A stretch of 64,000 nt of DNA, from positions 6,374,923-6,438,922 of the forward strand of contig OY848922.1 of NCBI GenBank assembly GCA_963693285.1, read 5' to 3'. The stretch comes from Xestospongia muta. Taxonomy: Eukaryota; Porifera; Demospongiae; Haplosclerida; Petrosiidae. Below are positions 11,501 through 23,500 of the stretch, one piece after another (positions within the stretch are counted from its first letter, which is position 1; every line of letters starts with the position of its first letter). Both the position numbers and the translations under genes were made by a program. Under the pieces are notes generated by a model. That model was not told the origin of the DNA. It ran no database searches and saw only the letters and a list, made by a program, of their open reading frames with translations.

Positions 11501-14500
11501 TAGAGTAATATACATCAGCAAGACAGAAGGCCATTGATCGAAGCAATCGTCAGAAAAGTTCTGAGAAGTGTTTTCAGGATTGTACATGGACTTGGAGAGT
11601 AGTAACACATTCAGAAAACGTCTCCAAGCACTGCAAAAAAACTGCTACTAATAGTTAATATATCAATTTATATTTGTACTGCTGGATGTTTCCAAAGAAA
11701 ATTTCATCTTCAAGTTACAATAAATTTTGTATATGTAATATTGATACAATTTACAACGTCATGTAAAGGTTCAGAAAAAATGTAATCACGAATCTAGCAC
11801 GTAATCTTGCTTGGCAATTGAATGATACGATCACTTACTCAGTTACAGCTTCACAGACATGGCAAGACTCATTCATTTCTATTAATCCTTTTTATTGATT
11901 CATTCATTGATATGAATTGGATTAGCAAGGCATGGCCACACATGCCCAGGTTGAGTTGTGTTTTTAGCACTTTAGTGTATTTTAACAACTTTAATAAATT
12001 AGTTGCTTGGTACTGCTGTCTTGTCAATTAGTACGTAAATTAGCCAGCAAACAGTAAAGCTTTTCTCTCATTAAAACAGAAAGCTGACTTATCAAAATGT
12101 GACCACATCTTCTTGAATGTTAAAATTTCTTGCAATGCTACCTAGCAAGATCATAGCTGGGCCTAAGCTGGTATAGTATTTATAAATAACTTAGAAACTG
12201 CAGCGAGGTTCAGCATTTTTAGTGTCTTTCATATTACTTGTAATTATTTTTCATTACACTATAATATTCTAAAAACATTCAATTTGCGTGATTATATAAA
12301 ATTTGTTATACATGTCTTGTATACAGCGTAAGTGTTATCTAAACTTATTAGAATTTTCATAAATCACATCAAAACATTTTCATACATTTTTAAATCAATA
12401 CAATGGCTGTGATGGCATTTGCTATAACTGTTTGCAATATCAAAAATCTATTAAATATGTAATTATAATTATTATGGTCTTGTCACAGGATAATTCTTTG
12501 ATTAATTGCTTATTTCATTAGTGTAAAGACAACACATTAGCTTACTTTATTAATAATATTCACATCTGCTCCTTGCTCTAATAAAAACTCAGCTGCATTC
12601 AAGTGTCCCTTCACACATGCTAACATCAATGGTGTATTCCCATCCTAAACAATAATAGGATATAATTTTGACTAATTACAGAGAAGAAATATGTTCAAAT
12701 ACCAATAAACTCATTCGTGTTTTGGGTATAACTGGAGGTAATAATCATTGAATTTATTTAGTACAGCATTAAAGATATCAAAAATAGCTTGGTTAAATAC
12801 AATCTTTGTCATTGTTAAAAGTATTAAATAAAGTCTACATTCTCTCATAAATTATATTGCATTGCTGTATGGTGAAAAGTCATTTGTGTAGTATATTGAG
12901 ACTCTATTATGTTGTGTTATCTATACATTGTCATTATTTGTAATATTTTGTGACGTCATTGTGACGTGTCTCTCTCTATATATAAATGTGTGTTTTGTTT
13001 TATTGACAGTCAGTCGTTGTTGAGATTAAGATATTATATTTAGTAAATACTTGAAGTAGTCATGCTAGAAGGAACACCACAACTGGCGACGAGGGTGGGA
13101 TATTAAGATGGCTCAACCTCAGCACGGCTACAAACCTATAATGTTCGGGCAGTTGGAGGCATTTGACCCAGAGTCAGATAGCGTCGTGGCTTACCTTGAG
13201 CGGGTGGATCTTTTCTTCACCGCTAACGACATAGGACCTGACAAGCAAGTGTCAGTGTTCCTAACGGTTGTAGGAAGCAGGAACTACGCCCTTATCAAGA
13301 GTCTCACAGCACCTACCTTGCCACAGGAAAAGTCTTATGAAGATCTCAAGGCTGTGTTGCTCGCTCACTTCCGACCTAAACCTCTACTGATTGCGGAGCA
13401 ATTCCGTTTCTATCAGCGCGACCAAGCAGCTGGTGAGTCAGTACATGATTTTCTAGCAGACTTAAGACGTCTAGCTATCACTTGTGAATTCGAAGATTTT
13501 CTCGATCAAGCCCTTCGTGACCGCTTTGTGTGTGGGTTGAGAGCGGAGGGTATGCAGAAAAGACTGTTAACCGAACCTGGTCTCAACATTGCTTGAGCTC
13601 TGGAGCTTGCTAGGAGTATTGAAGCAGCAGCATCAGAGACAAAGGGATTCAAGGACCCAAACAGCATTGCAGGCGCCTCAGGCAAAGTCCTTAATGTTGG
13701 AGGAGCCGCCGCCACCACCGCCGTCTCGTCGGGACAAAATTCGTCGGAGACCAGCCCATCGGGCGGATCTCATTGTCATAGATGTGGACGCTGTGACCAC
13801 GAGGGACGGACATGCAAGTACCGGCAAGCCAAGTGCCACCTTTGTGGTAAAATTGGCCACATCTCACCTGTCTGTAGAAGGGGTCCAACAAAGAAAACTC
13901 TCGATTTTAGAAGTAGAAAGAAGAGCAGGAAAACAAATGTAGTGACTGAAGATTTAAGGGATGCTAAGACTGATGGTGAGTTAGCACTGCATGCACTTAC
14001 CATAGGCAAGTCGTCGGTTAAACCTATTCGAGTAGACCTGGAGGCCTCAGGCAAGAAGCTGACCTTGGATGTAGACACAGGGGCAGCTGTATCCATATTA
14101 TCTGAGAAGGTTTTTCAACAGTTGTTCTCAGAAGCTAAACTTAAGCCTTCTTCATTGTTGCTGAAAACGTATACAGGAGAACGCATGCAGATATTGGGAA
14201 CACTGGCAGTTAAAGTGTGTTATCTGTCACAAGGCCCATTTGACCTGGAACTGGTAGTGGTTTCTGGTGATGGTCCCTGCCTCATGGGCAGAGACTGGCT
14301 ACAAGTTATTCGTTTAGACTGGCCCTCAATTGCAGTTGTATTACAAGGACCTTCGACTAGGGCAGTACAGGGTGTCCTAGACAATTACCCAGATGTCTTC
14401 ACAGAAGGGTTAGGAACTATTTATCCCTTTAAAGCAACATTGTTTGTTGTCAAAGATGTGAAACCTCGGTTCCATAGGGCTCGACCCGTTCCTTTCTCTT

Positions 14501-17500
14501 TGAAGAGTCGCGTTGAGGAAGCACTTGACCGATTAGAAGCAGACGGTGTCCTAAAAAAAGGTTACTCATAGTGACTGGGCCGCACCGATTGTGACTGTTC
14601 CTAAAAGGGATGGTAGTATCAGATTGTGCGGAGATTATAAAGTCACTGTCAATCCAGTGCTAGATGTGGATAAGTATCCACTACCTCGACCAGAGGATAT
14701 CTTCGCTACTCTCACTGGTGGCAAAAAGTTCACTACACTTGATTTGTCTCATGCTTACAACCAACTGATCTTGGATGAAGTGTCCAGGAAGTATGTTGTT
14801 GTGAACACTCATCATGGTCTCTATCGTTATACCAGACTTCCATTTGGTATAGCTTCTGCTCCTGCCCTATTTCAACGTGTCATGGACCAAATCCTCCAAG
14901 GAATGGAGAAGGTAACATGTTATTTAGATGATATTCTCATTACAGGTACATCTGATGAGGAACACTTAATGAATTTGTCAGAAGCACTGCAGAGACTTCA
15001 GAACCATGGAGTACGGCTCAAGTTAGAAAAGTGTCGCTTTATGGAGGACAGTGTTGAGTACTTGGGTCACCGAGTGGACTCCAAAGGACTTCATACCACA
15101 GATAGCAAGTTGAAAGCTATTGTGGATGTACCTTCACCTAGGAATGCACAGGAACTTCGAGCGTTTCTAGGACTTCTTAACTATTATGGTTGATTTATTC
15201 CGAATCGAGCTAGCCTGACTCAACCATTGAACAGATTGCTGTGTAAAGATGCTCGTTGGAAATGGACTAAAGATTGTGCAAAAGCCTTCCAACACATCAA
15301 GGATGTTCTGGTATCCTTCACTTTTGTTACCCATTATAATCCTAGTTTATCTCTTAGGTTATCAGCTGACGCTTCTCCTTACGGCCTCGGAGCTGTAATA
15401 TCTCATGTAATGGAGGATGGACAGGAACAACCTATTGCCTTCGCATCACATACATTGTCTAAGAGTGAGCAGAACTATTCTCAAATAGAGAAAGAAGCTC
15501 TAGCACTCATCTTTGGTGTGAAGAAGTTCCATTTGTATCTGTGTGGGCGGACATTTACCTTAGTGACTGACCATAAGCCATTGACAACAATTTTCGGACC
15601 AAAGAAAGGAACTCCTCCCTTAGCAGCTGCTCGTCTACAGCATTGGTCATTGATATTGTCAGCATACAGCTACAACATAGAGTATCGCTCAACGAAGCTC
15701 ATGCTAATGCTGATAGTCTGTCCAGATTACCTTTAAAATCACAGGAAGCCCCTATTACATCTGATGAACCAGCCGTCTTCAATGTATCACAACTGGAGAG
15801 TCTTCCTGTCACATCAAAACAGCTTAGAGCAGCTACTAGAACAGATACTGTTCTAAGTAAGGTCATACGTTATGTTCGATCAGGATGGCCACAAGACTGT
15901 ACCCCTACCTTACGTCCTTATTGGTCCCGTAGGTTTGAATTAACGGTAGAGGGAGAATGTCTGTTATGGGGCATACGAGTCATTGTTCCAAAGAAACTCC
16001 AAAAGGAATTGTTAGAAGAGCTACATAAAGACCACCCAGGGATTAGTCGAATGAAATCTGTTGCAAGAAGTTACATCTGGTGGCCTGGTCTTGATAAAGC
16101 AATAGAGGAAGTGGTCAAAAGCTGTATTTCCTGTCAAGCTGTTAAACATTCCCCAGCTTTTGCTCCAGTGCAGCCATGGACATGGCCAAATCAGCCCTGT
16201 AAGAGAATACATTTGGACTTTGCTGGCCCATTTCAAGGATCGATGTTTCTCATTGCTGTTGATGCTCATTCTAAGTGGCCAGAAGTGTTTGTTATGAAGG
16301 AAACTACTGCCACCAAAACAATTGAAATTCTGTGTGTCATTTTTGGTAGATTTGGACTACCGGAGCAAGTTGTTACAGATAATGGTCCACAATTTGTATC
16401 AGAAGATTTCTCTCACTTTCTGAAGTCCAATGGGATTAAACACATTAGATGTGCTCCCTATCACCCAGCTTCAAATGGGCTGGCAGAACGTTTTGTTCAG
16501 TCTCTCAAGATGGCACTCAAATCAACTGTTAATAGTGGACTATCCCTTCAACATCATCTCTCAAATTTTCTGTTAAACTACCATAGTACTCCTCATGCTA
16601 CTACTGGTGTATCTCCTTCATCACTGTTTCTGTATCATCACATTCGAACTAGACTGGATTTAATTCGTCCAGACTGTTCCTCTCAAGTCTTAGAAAAACA
16701 AGCTCAGCAGAAGGTTCAGCATGATCGACGAGCTCAGGAACGAGAATTCTTTGTAGGACAGTCGGTCATGGCTCGTAATATGCGTTCTGGTCCTGATTGG
16801 GTACCTGCTGTTGTTATTAAAAAGACTAGGACCTCTAACATACTTAGTTGAAACAACTGATCATTTATTATGGAAAAGACATATTGATCTCTTGCGTGAG
16901 CTGAAGGTGAACAGTCAAGTAGAAACTCCACAGTCTACAGAATCAGACCCTTCAGACCTGGATATTCCTTTAGGTGATACCACTTCTATGGGTACACCTC
17001 CTGAAGAAGTTACTATTCCACCTGACCCACCTGATCAGAACAGGAACCAAGATATAGTCCCTGAGACTCCGAGATATCCAAGACGTGATCGTCGATCTCC
17101 AGATCGGTATGGCCCCTATGTTAGAGTTGGCCGGTATGTTTAATTTAGTCGGGAGGAGTGTAGTATATTGAGACTCTATTATGTTGTGTTATCTATACAT
17201 TGTCATTATTTGTAATATTTTGTGACGTCATTGTGACGTGTCTCTCTCTATATATAAAAGTGTGTTTTGTTTTATCGACAGTCAGTCGTTGTTGAGATTA
17301 AGATATTATATTTAGTAAATACTTGAAGTAGTCATGCTAGAAGGAACACCACAATATGGTGTCAATCACCTTAAGTTATCAAGCACTGGTGTTAACTGTA
17401 TACAATACTTCATACTTGCACTAAAGCAATATAATCATACTACATGGAGTAATTAAACTAAATCAGAGAAGTAATTGAATGACAAACAGCCAAAGATAAA

Positions 17501-20500
17501 GATAAAACTTGATGTTAGTGTTGAAGTTATATATTATCAACCAACATTGCTAATGATGACAACATAGCAATTACTTCTCAAAAATTTCCAAAAAGAAGCA
17601 GCATGCAATTGCATCTCAATTTCTAAGATATTTCTATTAGAGAAATTTACATCAAAAGTAAGTAACTAAACAAGAACTTGCTGACGTTTATTGGTTATAG
17701 AAGACAAAGTTTATTTTTTTAGTAAGTTCCAGGCCACATCTACAGCCAGGTTGACCACGCCCACTGACTAAGGTGTCTTAGTCGCCTTCTAGGAGTTTGT
17801 GACATTAAAAGGATTCTGTGTGCAGAATACTGATAACATCTGAGCCTGGAACTTAATATGTATGTGCATGCATTGCTAATATATTCTATCCATGTGTCTA
17901 TCGCTCTGTGTGTGTATATAAATGATTCTCTTGTTGTCTGTTGTCTGTACCACTGATAAAGGCAGCTGAATAGTTGCCTTAACGTTTCGCATGATTTCAA
18001 GTATAATTGATTGGTGAAAGAAAGGATAATGTCAAACACATTTTAAAACGTTAGTTGGACTGACATAAATTATGAAATATAGTAGGAAATAAGCTTTGAT
18101 ACACAAACAATGAATATAAGCAAATATTGATGCTTGATGTATTACATCTATTATAGGAATAGCTGTTTTAATTCTTTCAAGTGGGTCTACCTATTTCATT
18201 AAGACTGACTTGGCTTAGTTTCAGTTGTAATGAAATTAGAAAACCCATAAACCTGTGACAGCATGTAGATGTCTGATTTAAGGTTATGGATTCATCTTAT
18301 TTGCGCTCAATAAAGGAAGAATGCTATTATTTCTCCTTTAATTTGCATATCAAAGAAAGACTGGTGACAGGTTTTTCCTAATGATATTGTTAATAACTGT
18401 AACACTATTCTTTTAAGGGACAATCAACTGTAATTATTTTACCTCAATCAGCAATTATCTAATCACTGTATCATTGTAAACACTTCTGACACCATTTAAT
18501 TAAGACAATACAACACAAAATATGTCCCCCTCCTTTAGTATTTTTATACAACATCTATAACTATTCAGACAATAACTATAGGCTTATATTTTTTTTCACT
18601 ACAAAAAATAGAAAAGTAGTTGCTCATTTTACTACTAAGTCAATCAACATTGCTATTCTGTATATGGCTCTCATCATGAGGATGAGACTGTCATTTTAAC
18701 AGTAGTCATGATAATGAAAGATAGACTAAACAGGCTTACAAGAATCCATCTCCACTTAATGAATCAAATGAGGTTAACAAAAAATACACTACGACTATCA
18801 ATCGAAAACTCATGGAAAGGAATGTTAGAAGCTTATTATTGTATTGTTGAAGTATAACTTCAGAAGGTTGTTCAAACTGCTTATGATCTGGATACATATT
18901 TCATATAATTGATAATTATATGATAATTATGGCTCTAACTTATGTAAGTTCATTTGTTGCTCGTAGAAGCTTAACTCACACCAAACAATAAAATAAAATA
19001 ATACAATATGGACATGCCCTTATATGCATGCATATAAACAAAATGATGTGGAAAAGGTGCCATTTCAAGATGAGAAAATCCTCAAGCCAGTAGTTTCATA
19101 CAAATAATTTGTACACAGATATTTTGTATAAATCTTTGTATTAAAAAATCACAATATTGTACTTTCTACATACCAAATCTAATATGATACTAATGCAATA
19201 TAGCTGCACTTTCCTATAAAAACTTGATATATCTGTTATACAAAATAGCTGTAAACATGAAACAGGTGACGTGACAAATGAAACTTGAGCACTTTGTTCT
19301 ACAGATCATGTGAAACTATGCTAATGCAGAGTTACACATGATTAAAACTGTTAGGTTAACTTGGTACACAGAACATTCTAAATACATGAGTGAAATGATT
19401 ATGCTAGTCTTCACATTTAACAAGCAATAACAAATAGTACAAAAGAATATATTTTAACTGATCTATAATAACATTTTAATATTATACTTAGTATATTATC
19501 CATGACAATTCACTACTTCATGCAATCATACAATGACCATTTATACCTTATCAACAGCAGTAATATCAGCACCATTAGTAATTAATATTTTCATGATCAC
19601 TGGTTGATTTTCGTAAGCTGCCCAATGTAATGTAGTCCAGCCACGCTGTAGCAAGAAAACAAAGAAGCAGTACACACATAATGCACACTATACAGATAAA
19701 TTTCAAGTCAATGTACTAGTAACACATAATACGTTTATGATTTTAATGATTTCATGTAAACATCCACTATGTGAAGTTGTCAAGATGGTACAATTATTAT
19801 ATGGTTATGTTCATGTATATATAGTTACTATATATAATATACTGCATTACTAAAGCATGAAACCAATCTGTCTAAACAGAGCAATAATTAAAATGATTAT
19901 TCTAGAGAACTACTAGTTTTAGGAATAAAAAAGCACGTCAGGTATATGGACACAAGTTATGGAAGATATATATACATATATATCGTAAAGAAATAAGAAT
20001 AGTAAAATGAGCCCTATCATTTGACATATTACAGAATAAAGTTAATTAAAGAAATATATGCAGTAACTTTACAATTTAAAATGACTGCAAATGTCTAATA
20101 TGCTTTTAGCAACAGTGAAGGATTCCTTTTGCTATACAGCTGAATTGAGGTCATCACTTGATGTGAGTTATATTAACTATACTGCTTGCTCATCTCATGA
20201 ATAAGACTAAGTGATGTTAATGCTTAACAAAAACTTCCTTTACTAAAGACAATGTAAATACTGCTCTGGTATAATAACTTAATACTAAACCTAATATAAA
20301 GAAGAACTTCCTTTTAAATGGCATTTAGTAAAAGTTTTACTTCTTAAATATGTTATTAAATTGAACATTTGTTTTACTAAAGTGTGCATTAAATGTTATG
20401 GATGGATAGATGCTCAAGTGGTTATATTAGCAAGTGGTGTGATCAATTTTAGTACAAAATGACTGAATCTTTTTGTTCATGTGCAGTTTTGACAAACTTT

Positions 20501-23500
20501 GACTACTTTCACTCTTAATGATGTTTCATGTAGTGTGTTAGAAAGCAAATCTATCAGATTATGCTGGAAAGCCACAAAAGAAATTTATGTTGCTGTATAA
20601 GCTACAACAGTCTGTCAAATTAGATAATGTGTCACTTAATTTTAGTGCATATTTCAATTATACATGTACTAATTTATAAAACAAAGAAAGGGCTTATAAA
20701 AATTATTTTTAAAAAGTGTTTCATAGCCATACAAATAATCAAATATGGCACTATGTTATATCATTTCATATTAATTGTGTTCTTAGTGATGTGCAATAAG
20801 AGAAGGATGTGACAATTATTATAATTAAACATTTTACAAGGATTAATTGTGAGATGTTAATGTTTTTGTGATTGTGTGCATGAACATAAAGTTTGGAGTC
20901 CATTCAGAGTGTTAGGAAAACATTTCTCTATGTATACATAGATTCAGCTGAGCCTGTTATCAACTATCAGGTATAGTAAAATCATAGTAGCACCTACATT
21001 GTGAGAACTGTACTTTCCTGTGGGCAATTGTTAAAATAACAGTTGTATTATGGGTAAAAAGCAGTACTTTGAGACGTAAAGTCTGTATTAGAATTTATCC
21101 CAATCCTTATAGTACCACACTGTTTCCCATCATCTGCTCTTGTATTCTCTACAAAAGTAACATTGGTGACATTGCTTACTACCATAAACAGGGAAATAGT
21201 GTTGGGAGAAACCTACACATGATTTTGTTAGTGATGATGATCATCCATATCTTTTTGAGAGCTAAATCTCCAATTAAAACTTTTGTAAGTGCTATATGAA
21301 AATCTTTTAAAGTTTTATATGGAAGGAAGGTCTGTCTTGTCACAGGACAAGATGAACATATTTGTAATGACAACATCAAACATACACAAAAAATTGTAAA
21401 AATTTACAATATTTCAATCGCACATTATAACAATGCCTCAATTGGTCATTCCCATCCACTTCATCAATGAATTTATTAAAAGCCTGAGTACAGGTTATTA
21501 CTATTTGTGAGCCATTTTCAATTTCCTTGTTATAGAAATCTTGTTTTTTTTTGATTTGCATTTGTTGAGGCACAAAAAAATGGCTTGATGTCCTGAACAT
21601 ATTGTTATAACTAATTTTCCATTCTGTTTATAGTTAGTATCTCCTCTCTGAGGGAGACACTTCATTGTGATAGACTTAAATGCTATAAAAAATTCCCATT
21701 TATCTGATATAATTGTTTCAAATGCATATGTATTCTTTCTCAATAGATCTAGGAGGAAAACCTCAGTGAAAATTGTCAAAATAAACATGATGGAAGTTGT
21801 TACATATTTTTCTGTCAATTTTGAAAACAACTGCAGCACCAACACTCTTTTCAACCTTGTCACCTTTTTTGCCAGTGTAAGCATCAATTTCACATATACA
21901 ACCTGTCAGAGCAATCTGCTCTCATTCATACTTTAAATCCATCAATATCTAGCTATGTTTGACATATATTGTTTCATTAATAAACATATCTGGTGGCACA
22001 AAATTTACTAAAGTTGACTTACAGCATGCATGTCTTCAGCTAATATTAGATGAGTAATGTCAAAACCTCATAACTATAAACATTCATAGAGGGTTGTTTC
22101 ATTTGGCATGGTGTTGGCATGGTGTCAGTACCAGCAATATATCAATGTTGTATGTGCATATTTAGACAACATATAAGTGTCAAGATCAAGTGTCAAAGAA
22201 CATTTAAATCCTTTAGGCTCAATGTTATGTAAATTTAATGTAAGCTGGTTTGCATTTAAAGAAAGAATAGTGTGTGTATATGATACGCAGTAGAGTACCT
22301 TGATAAAGAGTGATTACGTCTTACAGCAGCTAACTTTTCAACTATTTAAAGAGGCATCCATGTCCTAACAATAAAACATCATTTTGAGTCATACAACTAC
22401 TCATTTGCATACAAAGAAGGTACTAAAACTCCTCATATAGACACATTCAGCCGTCTACCTTATAAGTCATTACTGACTGCTCAAATACTTGTCTTATGTG
22501 AGTGCCTTTACTTAGTATTGTTTCTAGTAAACAATTAAAAAGATATATATCTTGTGATCCACTTCTCACTACAGTATTTTTGTACACACTGTAACGTTGG
22601 CCTGATGAAAATGATGTTAAGTACATAAGCCTGTGTTACTCTAGATGACTTGAGTCAAGTGTAATAGATAATTATTTGCTCTGGGGTTCACGTACATATC
22701 ATTGTTCCACCAAAGTTACAGAAAGCCATATTATAAGAATTACACAAAACTCACATTGGTATTGTTAAGATGAAGGCCGTAGCTTGAAGCTATCTGTGAT
22801 GGCTATCCTTAGACAAAGATATAGAAGAGATGATACAAACTTGTGTTGCATGTCAGGTTCATAGTACACCTCTTGCAAAGGCATCTCTCCACCAATGGGA
22901 GTAGCTAAGTAGCCAAATCCTGCTTAGACTAGACTTCACTTGAACTATGTAGGAACATTGTGGGAAGGATTTTTTTCCTATTAGATGCACACTCTAAGTG
23001 ACTTGAGATCAAATGATACCTTCTGCAACTTTGTTACTCATGGTCTTTTGGAGAAGTGGTGTCTGTTAATGGTAGTGTGTTCACAAGTGCTAAGTTCAAG
23101 GAGTTATTACTTCTCCATGTCAATTGGCATCAAATGAACTCGGCCAAAAGAGCTATACAGAGCTTAAAACAGTGTATGAGGAAGTTACAGTTGGTTCCTG
23201 GAGACCAAATAATCAAGATGTTGGTTTACAAACTGTTGAATACTTAATATTAGATACTCTCAATTTCCTGAGTTATTAATTAAATTTGTCCTTGACCAAA
23301 ATTAGATGATTTGTTTTCTAACCTTGAGAGCTATGTAAAACAACATTAACAAAGTAACAGAATCCTCACAATTGGCATAGCAATCATCCTACTTTAAAGC
23401 AGGACACTTAGTACCTCTAAAAGATTTCCACCCAGGTCAGAAGCAGTGGCTTCCTAAAGAGAGTACTAAATTGTTGGACCAGTGACTGCTTGTGTTAAAT

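Larger units (their letters stand above)
12887..17353 (+). mobile_element. Full-length Ty3/gypsy LTR retrotransposon, coding region disrupted
   Basis: A 4467-bp element lies in intron 5 of the ROCO-death gene, in the opposite orientation. Two 195-bp LTRs flank a primer-binding site, a gag-pol region and a polypurine tract. Likely target-site duplication is ATTTG before and ATATG after, with one mismatch. Domain order is gag capsid, two CCHC knuckles, aspartic protease, reverse transcriptase, RNase H, then integrase with HHCC, DDE and a GPY/F-like module, which is the Ty3/gypsy order. No envelope gene is seen. Gag, protease and the start of RT share one frame. Two premature TGA codons and three frame changes break the coding region, so this copy should not make a complete polyprotein. 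Its base composition is visibly richer in G+C than the intron around it. Confidence 0.95.
17355..19546. other. Rest of intron 5 (3' side of retroelement)
   Basis: AT-rich intron. The recognisable parts are the inverted repeat at 17723-17855, a hammerhead-like hairpin at 17950-17983 and a stretch at about 18120-18215 repeated at 24110-24195. The open frames here do not resemble proteins I know. Confidence 0.6.
12546..19645 (-). other. Ankyrin exons 5 and 6 flanking a retroelement-bearing intron
   Basis: Exon 5 (19645-19547) reads RGWTTLHWAAYENQP and ends NGADITAVDK. Exon 6 (12644-12546) reads DGNTPLMLACVKGH and ends EQGADVNIINK. Both are 99 nt and phase 0, and they carry the best-preserved TxLHxA/TPLMLA repeats in the protein. 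The 6.9-kb intron between them holds the LTR retrotransposon at 12887-17353. Confidence 0.85.

Noticed and set aside
13678..13860. Gly-rich minus-strand frames inside the gag region
   Set aside because: They are shadows of the plus-strand gag nucleocapsid region, with no independent signal.
12887..17353. Programmed frameshifting at the A7 run to explain the RT frame change
   Set aside because: The run is inside the RT domain, not between gag and pol, and gag-protease-RT already share one frame; a mutation or sequence error is simpler.
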